Origin: Candidatus Saccharimonadota bacterium
GTDB lineage: Bacteria; Patescibacteriota; Saccharimonadia; Saccharimonadales; Saccharimonadaceae
NCBI GenBank assembly: GCA_009777365.1
Contig: WRLZ01000002.1
Location: forward strand, 1 to 18,753
Reading direction: 5' to 3'
DNA length: 18,753 bases
Shown here: one piece after another, positions 6,609 through 12,526 of the stretch
How positions within the stretch are numbered: position 1 is the stretch's first letter
Layout: each line of letters begins with the position of its first letter
Notes under the pieces: generated by a model
What the model was told of the DNA's origin: nothing
The model's input: only the letters and a program-made list of their open reading frames with translations
Databases searched by the model: none
Position numbers and translations under genes: made by a program

Positions 6609-7385
6609 CTAAGGGCTTTGGCGTATCTCACCGTTATCCAAATGTTGAAGCATGAGGCTCGACATGGCCAAGTACTGATATGCTCTATTTTCATCCGTAA
6701 TATTGGCGGTTGCTGTGTGGGATTTCTCATTTCGGAATTTGTCCAAAGCCATACCCAAGAATTTCACGGCCTCTTGAAAGTCATGCTCGACATTGCTAGC
6801 GGAGGCTCCCTTTATAAAAAGATGTCCTTTGCCAAACGCCTCTGATGATGTTTCATGTCCTGTTAAGGTTCGCAATCTATCTCTAACAATTTTGAAGCTT
6901 TTTTCGGTAGCCTCTCCAAAATAGCCGTCCTTTACCAAGTTGACACATTCAGCTTCGATCTTTGGGTGGAGCATACTTGACCATGATGAGGCAGTTTTTT
7001 CTGATTTTGTATGCTTGACACTACTGTCCTCTGGTATTATAGGGAGTCTTTCCAAGATTGACTCCAAGGCAGCAATGCCTCCCTTAACTTTTTCGTCAAT
7101 AGGTGTTATTGGCATACCTACCATGAGCACAGGGGGAAGAGATTTGCGTTTGTATTCTTTTGCGAATCGGTCATTCGTAAAAATCCTAGCAATCATTTCC
7201 TCGTTATATTCAATCCATTTATTTGCTTTATCGCAAGTTTCAGCACGCTTTGCTTGGTCGCCGAAGTCAGTAAGTATTTCTTTACCCTTAGAAATTCGTT
7301 CCTGAATTTGGGATTCCGCATCGTTGCGAGGAATAGTTAAATCAGGCTGTGGCTGTTCTGCTGATGGTGTGGTTTTCTTTACCAT
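6609..7385 (-). CDS. HEPN-type putative RNase (Ymh/TIGR02391-like), candidate defence or toxin protein
   Basis: This 258-aa protein has a disordered start (1-25), a helical region with KANKWIEYNEEMIARIF around residues 54-70, and a C-terminal domain from about 140. LHPKIEAECVNLVKDGYFGEATEKSFKIVRDRLRTLTG, a middle loop, FRNEKSH and YQYLAMSSLMLQHLD match the Ymh/TIGR02391 HEPN fold as I know it. The catalytic HEPN R-x4-H motif is present as R218-NEKS-H223. HEPN proteins of this type are metal-independent RNases found in abortive infection and toxin-antitoxin systems. ATG 7385 lies 6 nt after an extended -10 box, so the mRNA would be leaderless. It is divergent from the 7477 gene with promoters 33 bp apart. 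The domain call is from motif recognition. Confidence 0.7.
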   Translation of the reverse strand: MVKKTTPSAEQPQPDLTIPRNDAESQIQERISKGKEILTDFGDQAKRAETCDKANKWIEYNEEMIARIFTNDRFAKEYKRKSLPPVLMVGMPITPIDEKVKGGIAALESILERLPIIPEDSSVKHTKSEKTASSWSSMLHPKIEAECVNLVKDGYFGEATEKSFKIVRDRLRTLTGHETSSEAFGKGHLFIKGASASNVEHDFQEAVKFLGMALDKFRNEKSHTATANITDENRAYQYLAMSSLMLQHLDNGEIRQSP

Positions 7386-7391
7386 GCGTTT

Positions 7392-7435
7392 ATTATACCA
7401 TAAAACTTGGAGATTCTATAGATTTGTGGTATAAT
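7392..7435. promoter_or_regulatory. Divergent promoter pair of the HEPN gene and the 273-aa gene
   Basis: Minus strand: an extended -10 (TGGTATAAT, TATAAT at 7392-7397) for the HEPN gene. Plus strand: TTGGAG (7407-7412), 17 bp, TATAAT at 7430-7435, also preceded by TGG. The two overlap enough that one bound regulator could control both. Confidence 0.65.
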
Positions 7436-7476
7436 TTAACTGGCAGACAAAGTGATGTCAAGAGAATTAAAATTTA

Positions 7477-8298
7477 ATGTTAGAAGATTTTTACAAAAGT
7501 TTAGACATTCCAGAAGTGCTTGGTAAAGATATTTTGTTGCCAGAATCACCATTGGATGCTATATATCTTTCTGAGCGTGGGCGACTCTTTTGCTATCTTG
7601 GCATATGCCAAATTGACGAAGACAGAAGAAATATGCTGCAGAGTTGGCCATACTATATGGAGGATCAGCCTTACTCAAAGTTTTCAGAGAAGATTTTGGG
7701 CATGTACCGCCTAGATAACGGCACTCTTCATTTATCCAAATTTTTGGACGATGGCTTTTGCAAAGAAGTTAAATTCAAGAAGCTAAGTGAGTATCATGTG
7801 CGTCTTCCGAATGTCGAAACTTACTATTGTGTGAATAAATGTTACGATACTAGCGATGGCGGCCGGGACTTCTCAGAAGATGAAGATTTGACGAGAGCTT
7901 GTTTCGGTCTTACTTTCTCAGAATTAAGCGAGGTTTTGAGTGCATATGCAAAGATATTCGGTGTTCATAATGACTATGTCCAGTATCCGAGAATTACAAG
8001 ATCAACGAAATCCGATAACTTCTGCGACATAACTGAAGCTTGGATTCCCGAGAGCTTTCCATACATAACTTTTTCAGGTAGCGGGTATGCATACTCTCAC
8101 GTATCTTTGCACGGATTTTATCAACATATAGGTGCGTTATTCGCTAATGGCTCCAAAGCAGCTAAGTATTTTGAAGAAACTTTGTCTAATAAGGAACTGA
8201 TTGAGAGGCTGAGAAGTGTAATAAATGACTCCAAGTTTGATAGTGTAGTAACTAGAACATTGATGTATCCAGAGGCATGGGGCGCAAAAATTAGCTAG
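7477..8298 (+). CDS. Unrecognised soluble protein, 273 aa, divergent from the HEPN gene
   Basis: I do not recognise this protein. It has no signal peptide or membrane segment and is rich in aromatic residues and in Cys, with a YYCVNKCYD motif near residue 116 and CFGLTFSELSEVL near 146. A second conserved-looking part is AWIPESFPYITFSGSGYAYSHVSLHGFYQHIGALFANG around 195-232. Codon use and base composition are more AT-rich and less G-skewed than the flanking core genes. It has a strong promoter (7407-7435), a leader of about 35 nt and a weak ribosome binding site. Its position opposite a putative HEPN RNase suggests an antitoxin, sensor or second effector; this is inference only. Its stop codon is one base from that of a reading-frame fragment on the other strand. 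Confidence 0.75.
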   Translation: MLEDFYKSLDIPEVLGKDILLPESPLDAIYLSERGRLFCYLGICQIDEDRRNMLQSWPYYMEDQPYSKFSEKILGMYRLDNGTLHLSKFLDDGFCKEVKFKKLSEYHVRLPNVETYYCVNKCYDTSDGGRDFSEDEDLTRACFGLTFSELSEVLSAYAKIFGVHNDYVQYPRITRSTKSDNFCDITEAWIPESFPYITFSGSGYAYSHVSLHGFYQHIGALFANGSKAAKYFEETLSNKELIERLRSVINDSKFDSVVTRTLMYPEAWGAKIS

Positions 8299-8299
8299 A

Positions 8300-8440
8300 T
8301 TATGCTATAATTGACTCATGGGATAGCAATGGCCTAAGGTCACTTTCAATCATAAGAGCCCGAACTTCGTCTAGGATGCCCCGCCATAAGATATTATATT
8401 TGAATCGATACTGTTGAGCTGAGGGTTTTGTGTTAGAACC
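8300..8440 (-). pseudogene. Short coding-like fragment without start codon
   Basis: On the minus strand the frame ending in TAA at 8300-8302 reads GSNTKPSAQQYRFKYNIL, then WRGILDEVRALMIESDLRPL and LSHESIIA. This looks like the natural C-terminus of a protein, but no ATG, GTG or TTG lies in frame. Upstream it runs out of frame into the right border of cassette C3. It may be the remnant of a gene cut by cassette insertion. The stretch between 8299 and 8445 holds nothing else I can support except -10-like TATAAT sequences. Confidence 0.35.
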
Positions 8441-8444
8441 TATT

Positions 8445-8599
8445 CCCCACGAAAACCGATGATTGAATCAGTGCTACCAGTATGGCGGCTTAGGGATTCG
8501 ACGCTAGCAGAACTGGTGTTGGTCGAGTTGCCTCCGCGACAGAACCACGGGCCGGTAGTATCGACGGAGCTATAGACTGCCCCCGACCACCCAGAGGAT
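8445..8599 (-). repeat. Variable cassette C3 (minus strand)
   Basis: Read on the minus strand it encodes SSSSGWSGAVYSSVD..., GPWFCRGGNSTN, SVESLSRHTG and ends GFRGE then stop. Left border 8581-8599 (complement) and right border 8445-8457 (complement) are exact. It is 155 bp, the same as C5, its closest relative in the set. A frame from ATG 8634 within the spacer could express it (64 aa), though no ribosome binding site is evident. Confidence 0.75.
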
Positions 8600-8648
8600 G
8601 ATGAAGATGATTTGTACGATACTAAGTCTAGCATAAGCCAATACTCGA
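8600..8648. repeat. 49-bp spacer between cassettes C3 and C4, inverted copy of 6168-6216
   Basis: The reverse complement matches the C1/C2 spacer at 45 of 49 positions. The whole C3-spacer-C4 module is thus an inverted relative of C1-spacer-C2, with diverged cassettes attached. Confidence 0.75.
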
Positions 8649-8837
8649 ATCCTCAGAGACACCCCATGCTACGCATGGGGACCCCGTCGGAGTGGTCGGG
8701 GGCGTATGTTATATCTATACATGTCAATCGTCCATGGGCTGTTAGGGGTGCTAATTCTGCTCAGAATGACAATGCGGGCATAGAGGCTATTGGCAGAGGT
8801 ATCGGTGGCGTTAGTGTTCAGGATGGGTTTCGTGGGG
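8649..8837 (+). repeat. Variable cassette C4 (plus strand, left border interrupted)
   Basis: It encodes EWSGAYVISIHVNRPWAVRG, then NAGIEAIG and ends DGFRGV. From TGGTCGGGG (8693) to the right border end it is 145 bp, exactly as in C5. The left border ATCCTC (8649-8654) is separated from its continuation by about 38 bp containing a perfect hairpin (8662-8680). The right border GGGTTTCGTGGGG has one change. The frame runs on to VGVDLEEV and stop. Confidence 0.7.
8662..8680. repeat. GC-rich 8-bp hairpin inserted in the left border of C4
   Basis: CCCCATGC, a TAC loop and GCATGGGG form a perfect stem. The surrounding ~38 bp is absent from the other four cassette borders, so it is an insertion or a replaced border. 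Confidence 0.7.
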
Positions 8838-9398
8838 TGGGGGTTGACTTGGAAGAGGTCTAGGGGCATGGCTCTTTGTAAGTAGTATAAACTTGTCTAC
8901 CTCGTCTCGGCTGTTAAACTCTATGTGCTTATTGTTGGCGTATTTTTGTATATGTTGTTTTATATTCTCATTTGCCTGTCCGTACTTGGTTTTTATCTGC
9001 ATAACCAGTTCCTCCACCGATTCCGGAGTATCCAGTCCGTTTTTGGCTTCTATGTTTTGGTATCCTCGATTCCTTATGTTTTCTATGCAGAAATCAAAGG
9101 GAAGGTTCAAGTATAAAACCAAATCTGCCTTCTCTAGCCTCATCCGCAAGACTTCGAGGTGGCTTGGATAGTTGCCGTCTATAATCCATTTTGGCTTCTC
9201 AACCTCTTTCTTTATACCCTCTAGGATTATAGGTATTCTATCCTCTAGTTTGCCATGGCCTGTTATGCCCCTGAATTTCATGTCCATGTGAAAAACTGGC
9301 AAGTCGAGCTTCTCTCCTAGTATGGTCGATAGGTGAGTTTTCCCGCTCCCCGGGATGCCCAAAACGGTTATCTTTTTACAGTCTTGTAATGCTTTCAT
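8811..9398 (-). CDS. P-loop kinase-like protein (adenylate kinase/FlaR-type AAA_17 fold), 3' end fused to cassette C4
   Basis: This 195-aa protein has a perfect Walker A, GIPGSGKT at residues 14-21, followed by a LSTILGEKLDLP helix, a lid-like basic region (HMDMKFRGITG), WIIDGNYPSHL near 73-83, ADLVLYLNLPFDFCIENI and a helical C-terminus. This is the architecture of small nucleotide or shikimate-kinase-like P-loop enzymes often annotated as DNA topology modulation protein (FlaR); the substrate is unknown. The last nine residues are encoded by the antisense strand of cassette C4's right border (8811-8837), so the natural C-terminus has been replaced or extended by the cassette junction. -10-like TATAAT boxes lie just upstream of ATG 9398. 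Confidence 0.75.
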   Translation of the reverse strand: MKALQDCKKITVLGIPGSGKTHLSTILGEKLDLPVFHMDMKFRGITGHGKLEDRIPIILEGIKKEVEKPKWIIDGNYPSHLEVLRMRLEKADLVLYLNLPFDFCIENIRNRGYQNIEAKNGLDTPESVEELVMQIKTKYGQANENIKQHIQKYANNKHIEFNSRDEVDKFILLTKSHAPRPLPSQPPPHETHPEH

Positions 9399-9491
9399 AT
9401 TTTACCCATATTATATGGTCATTATATCATGGTCTCTCTGTTATACTGTAACCCAATTGGTGAGTAGTGCTTGTGTGGGGAGTAGGTCTTT

Positions 9492-9896
9492 GTGTTTGCA
9501 CAGGGAGTGTTAGGAATAGAGGTTATTCCGATAGACAATCCATCTCTGACCAATAATGTATCTGACATCACCAACGGCAATTACGGTCTCGGTTCATCTG
9601 GCATCATAAACAATTCAAACTGGGGCATTTATGCTTCAAAACTCGGTCTCGGACAAGCCATCTTCGAATCCTCTGGGTGGTCGGGGGCGAATGCCGTTTC
9701 TGTCGATACTTCTTGGCCGTGGTTCTTACGTGGCGGTCAGTCGGCCCTTACCACTAGTGCGGGGGTCGAGTCCCTGTCTCGCAATACTGGCGGTGCTAGT
9801 GCTAATAGCGGTTTTCGTGGGGGGAGTGGGAGAATACATCTTATGGAGGTCATAAGAGGGGTATTGATTAGGATATTTGGCGATATTATGTTATAA
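9492..9896 (+). CDS. Short ORF carrying variable cassette C5, probably a truncated surface-protein gene
   Basis: From a GTG at 9492 the frame encodes 134 aa. Residues 1-60 are Asn/Ser/Gly-rich (NNVSDITNGNYGLGSSGIINNSNWGIYASKLGLG), typical of secreted surface proteins. They are followed by cassette C5 in frame (SSGWSGANAVSVDTSWPWFL, RGGQS, SAGVESLS, NSGFRG) and a non-conserved tail. An in-frame TAG at 9483-9485 closes it upstream and there is no ribosome binding site or signal peptide. It is therefore either a 3' remnant of a larger gene or an acceptor locus separated from its 5' part. It is the only cassette attached to a plausible extended coding frame. Confidence 0.5.
   Translation: MFAQGVLGIEVIPIDNPSLTNNVSDITNGNYGLGSSGIINNSNWGIYASKLGLGQAIFESSGWSGANAVSVDTSWPWFLRGGQSALTTSAGVESLSRNTGGASANSGFRGGSGRIHLMEVIRGVLIRIFGDIML
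9668..9822 (+). repeat. Variable cassette C5 (plus strand, in an open frame)
   Basis: The exact left border is at 9668-9686 and the right border GGTTTTCGTGGGG at 9810-9822, 155 bp in all. The upstream sequence is unrelated to the 49-bp spacer of the paired cassettes, and the downstream sequence is unrelated to the tails of C1-C4, so homology ends at the borders. Confidence 0.75.
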
Positions 9897-9897
9897 T
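9889..9897 (+). promoter_or_regulatory. Extended -10 upstream of the queuosine-precursor transporter
   Basis: TGTTATAAT is an extended -10 element. It would give a leader of about 80 nt (9904-9986). I looked for a preQ1 riboswitch there and did not find one. Confidence 0.45.
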
Positions 9898-9986
9898 TTA
9901 ATTGTTAAGATAGGAAAGGGATTATTTTATGATATAGCTAACTTTGTGTGACAAATTATAAAGAAATTTAATTATAAGGAGATTAC

Positions 9987-10718
9987 ATGAAGTTGCTAAG
10001 ATCAACAAGGCTAGATTTGCTTCTGGCGGTTTATATATTTGGTGTTGTGACGGTGAACCTGATGGGGGCAAAGGTTATGCCGCTGGGTAGGTTTTTGGGG
10101 ATGGAGTTTAATATAAGTGTGGCGATATTTCTTATGCCGGTGCTTTTCACGATTGTGGATTCGGTTAGTGAGGTTTATGGTAAGAAAAGAGCTCGGAATA
10201 TGGTGTATATTGGGATTTTTACTATTTTCCTGTCGGTGCTATTTTCGATGCTGGCAACGGCATTGCCAGCAGCTGAAAGGTTTGCGGCGGCCGAGGCGTA
10301 CAATACGGTGTTTGTAATATCGATTCGGTTTGGTATTGCTTCGATTTTGGCCTTTGGTTTGTCAAGTTTGTTGACCGTGTTTGTTTATAATAAGATGAAA
10401 GTGAAGCATGGAGCGGGGCGGTTGGTGTGGCTACGTAATAACGTGTCGAATTTTCTTAGTCAATTTACGGATTCGACGATTTTTGTTTTCTTGGCGTTCT
10501 ATACGTTTGATCGTGGGCTAGCAGATAATGTTGTTTGGTTGTTTGGGATCATTTTGCCGCTGACTTTGGCGAAGTGTTTGATGAGCGTGATAACGACGCC
10601 GACGGTTTATGCCGGGATACGATTCTTGCGGGGTAAGAAATTGATACCAGATGCCTCGGCTAAGATGGAGGTCGGTGTCAAGGCTGGCTCGGTGCAGCTT
10701 TTTAATGAGATGGCTTAG
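9987..10718 (+). CDS. yhhQ: Queuosine-precursor transporter (VUT/YhhQ, DUF165 family)
   Basis: This 243-aa polytopic membrane protein has about six helices. Diagnostic features are VNLMGAKVMPLGRF early on, the segment FLMPVLFTIVDSVSEVYGKKRARNMVYIG around residues 50-78 (family pattern FP.t.l..D...EvYG...AR), and RNNVSNFLSQFTDSTIFVFLAFY near 145-170. YhhQ-family proteins import preQ0/preQ1 bases used to make the queuosine wobble modification in tRNA. An importer is expected in a host-dependent bacterium that cannot make the base. The start ATG follows AAGGAG. The next gene begins 2 bases after the stop, so the two are co-transcribed. Confidence 0.85.
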   Translation: MKLLRSTRLDLLLAVYIFGVVTVNLMGAKVMPLGRFLGMEFNISVAIFLMPVLFTIVDSVSEVYGKKRARNMVYIGIFTIFLSVLFSMLATALPAAERFAAAEAYNTVFVISIRFGIASILAFGLSSLLTVFVYNKMKVKHGAGRLVWLRNNVSNFLSQFTDSTIFVFLAFYTFDRGLADNVVWLFGIILPLTLAKCLMSVITTPTVYAGIRFLRGKKLIPDASAKMEVGVKAGSVQLFNEMA

Positions 10719-10720
10719 GT

Positions 10721-11455
10721 ATGGATTTCAAATTTATTCCTGTTAAAACTCGGGTGGTTATGCCGCCAAGGGATGAGATTTGGGACATTATTGACAGTCT
10801 AGAGGTCGAGGAGGGTGATATTGTTTTTATCACCTCCAAGATTCTTGCTATTCATCAGGGTCGCTGTGTGAAGATGGGAGATGCCGGTAAGGAGGACTTG
10901 ATCCGCCGAGAATCGGAGTATTGGCTTCCTTTTACGCATAGGGCTGGATGGAGGGGTAATCTAACTATTACTGACAATACTCTTATCCCCGCCGCGGGCA
11001 TAGATGAAAGTAATGCGAATGGCCATTATATTCTTTGGCCGAAGGATATTGATGATTTTTGCGCGGAGATTCGCAAGCGTCTTATGAGAAAGTTTAATAT
11101 AACTAGGCTTGGTGTAGTCGCAACCGACAGTCATACTATGCCTCTTCGCTGGGGTGTTACCGGCATTGCTATTGGCCTTGCCGGTGTCGAGCCTTTGGAG
11201 GATATTCGAGGGGAGGAGGACATATTCGGGCGGCCGATGGAAGTTACTCAGGTGGACCGTATTGATGCTTTGACGGGGATGGCGGTTCTTCTTATGGGTG
11301 AGGGTGCTGAAGTCAAGCCGATTGTAATTTTGCGTGGCTATGAGAATGTTGTATTTAGCGAAAATGCTTCGATGGATGGGTTTAAGATTCCGCCAGAGGA
11401 CGATATGTACCAGCCTTTGCTTGATGTTATTACGTCTAGTCCGAAGAAGAGTTAG
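10721..11455 (+). CDS. cofE: CofE-like ligase (coenzyme F420-0:L-glutamate ligase family)
   Basis: This 244-aa protein has the CofE fold signature: VEEGDIVFITSKILAIHQGR near residues 30-50, TDNTLIPAAGIDESNANGHY near 85-105, WPKDIDDFCAEIRKRL, and the ATDSHTMPLRWGVTGIAIG block near 130-150, followed by D.FGRPM and VTQVDRIDA. CofE enzymes use GTP and a divalent metal to add glutamate to F420-0. No other F420 gene is present and Saccharibacteria are not known to make F420, so the acceptor here is probably different. Coupling to the queuosine-precursor transporter is notable. The family assignment is firm; the substrate is unknown. Confidence 0.82.
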   Translation: MDFKFIPVKTRVVMPPRDEIWDIIDSLEVEEGDIVFITSKILAIHQGRCVKMGDAGKEDLIRRESEYWLPFTHRAGWRGNLTITDNTLIPAAGIDESNANGHYILWPKDIDDFCAEIRKRLMRKFNITRLGVVATDSHTMPLRWGVTGIAIGLAGVEPLEDIRGEEDIFGRPMEVTQVDRIDALTGMAVLLMGEGAEVKPIVILRGYENVVFSENASMDGFKIPPEDDMYQPLLDVITSSPKKS

Positions 11456-11539
11456 GGTTGTGGTTTATAAAGAGTATGTTTTTTGAGGATGTTGTGGTAC
11501 AATTGAGTTATATTATACCATTGGGTAGAAGGAGGGAAT

Positions 11540-11839
11540 ATGGGTGAAGATAAGCAGAAGCCGATTGTGCCAGTACCGCCAACGCCGCCGGCTGTGGTTC
11601 GTGGAGTAGAGAAGAAGCAGGTTTCGGCGACGGCGCGAGCAATTCGTACGACTTGTGCATGGGTTGTGATTATTAGCGCGGCGTTGTTTGCGTTTGTAGC
11701 GATTCTTGGGATTTGGGGTGTTTTTGGGACGTCGACCGGGGATGTGGTTGGAAAATCTTTGGGTAGTTTGTTTGTGATTGGATTCGCGTCGGGTGTGATT
11801 GCGATTGTTTCTTCGTTGATTGCAGATAGTCGTAGATAG
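11540..11839 (+). CDS. Small two-helix membrane protein, unknown function
   Basis: This 99-aa protein has a Pro-rich cytoplasmic N-terminus (VPVPPTPPAVV), a basic stretch, a membrane helix at about 39-63 and a second at about 71-94, ending SLIADSRR. No domain is recognised. The start ATG has a strong AAGGAGG site. An extended -10 (TGGTACAAT, 11495-11503) is upstream, so it is transcribed separately from the CofE-like gene. It converges on comF with three bases between stop codons. Confidence 0.75.
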   Translation: MGEDKQKPIVPVPPTPPAVVRGVEKKQVSATARAIRTTCAWVVIISAALFAFVAILGIWGVFGTSTGDVVGKSLGSLFVIGFASGVIAIVSSLIADSRR

Positions 11840-11842
11840 TAT

Positions 11843-12484
11843 TTAGCTTCCACTGAGCAGGACGGCCGTGCTGACTTTTTTGGCGCCGGCGGATAGTAGT
11901 AATTTCTTGCAGGCGTCTAGGGTGGCGCCGGTTGTGGTGATGTCGTCGATAATGAGGTAGGTTTTTGTGGGGTCAATAGGTATGCGAGGGTTGACTTTGT
12001 AGGCGTTCTTGGCTTGCGACAAGCGAGTTTTGGAGTCGCTACCGACTTGGCGAGAGCTGTTTGTGCGGAGGAGGAGTTTTTGGTATTGCCAATTTTTGGT
12101 GCGGGCAATGTGGCGGGCGAGCTTTGCGGTGTGATCCAGGCTACGGATGCGGATGTGCTTGGGCGCGGTTGGAGCAGGGATAAGGACGATATTTTTTGAA
12201 TCAGGAAGGGAGAATGAGAGTAGTCTGGCTAGGGGTATTGCAAGGGAGCGAACTGAATAATACTTAAAGTGCTTGATGAGCTCAAAGAGTTCCGGGGATG
12301 CGTCTTTGGATGAGGCGACGAAGGAGGTGGTCCAAGTGTTGTAATTTTTACAACACCCTAGAAGGCGATCGAAGCATGGTTCGCAGACAGAATGTCCAAT
12401 GGAGCCGCAGAAATAACAGTAGTCCGGCGCGAGTAGATTAAAAATGTTGTAATTTTTACAACAAAAGCTTGCATTTTTATTCAT
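11843..12484 (-). CDS. comF: ComF family protein (phosphoribosyltransferase fold, competence)
   Basis: This 213-aa protein has a zinc-ribbon N-terminus with C-x2-C pairs (YCYFCG at about 22-27 and VCEPC at about 33-37) and a phosphoribosyltransferase domain whose PRPP motif YLIIDDITTTGAT occupies residues 176-188. RLSQAKNAYKVN is the usual ComF segment before it. ComF is a cytosolic factor that helps bring incoming single-stranded DNA into recombination during natural transformation. Unusually, the gene contains two identical 19-bp palindromes that add the hexapeptide CCKNYN before and after the zinc ribbon. The ATG lies 5 nt after a GATACT-type -10 candidate, so the mRNA may be leaderless. 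It is divergent from hsp20. Confidence 0.88.
   Translation of the reverse strand: MNKNASFCCKNYNIFNLLAPDYCYFCGSIGHSVCEPCFDRLLGCCKNYNTWTTSFVASSKDASPELFELIKHFKYYSVRSLAIPLARLLSFSLPDSKNIVLIPAPTAPKHIRIRSLDHTAKLARHIARTKNWQYQKLLLRTNSSRQVGSDSKTRLSQAKNAYKVNPRIPIDPTKTYLIIDDITTTGATLDACKKLLLSAGAKKVSTAVLLSGS
12338..12354. repeat. Palindrome GTTGTAA-TTT-TTACAAC, copy 1 (inside comF)
   Basis: A perfect 7-bp inverted repeat around three T's; with one more base each side it is a 19-bp palindrome identical to copy 2. It encodes CCKNYN in comF. Confidence 0.9.
12446..12462. repeat. Palindrome GTTGTAA-TTT-TTACAAC, copy 2 (start of comF)
   Basis: Identical to copy 1, 108 bp away, and 22-38 nt after the A of the comF start codon. 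It could act as an operator or as a hairpin in the early transcript. Confidence 0.9.
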
Positions 12485-12526
12485 TTTGTAGTATCCTTTG
12501 AGTGTAAGTTAATAAGTGGAGGAGAT

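Noticed and set aside
6004..9822. A classical diversity-generating retroelement (template repeat plus variable repeats)
   Set aside because: No reverse transcriptase, Avd or template repeat is visible, and the cassettes differ at silent and non-adenine positions (for example CGT/CGC, GAG/GAA, CTG/CTA), not only where a template could have A. An old or distant retroelement origin is still possible.
4561..9900. Duplicated tRNA-Ser 3' end as an attachment site at the island's right edge
   Set aside because: Only the short match TTCGAATC-C near 9663 resembles the T-arm sequence, and it is part of the cassette border; no longer direct repeat was seen.
9898..9986. preQ1 riboswitch upstream of the queuosine-precursor transporter
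   Set aside because: The expected short stem, CUA-type loop and A-rich tail were not found in the leader.
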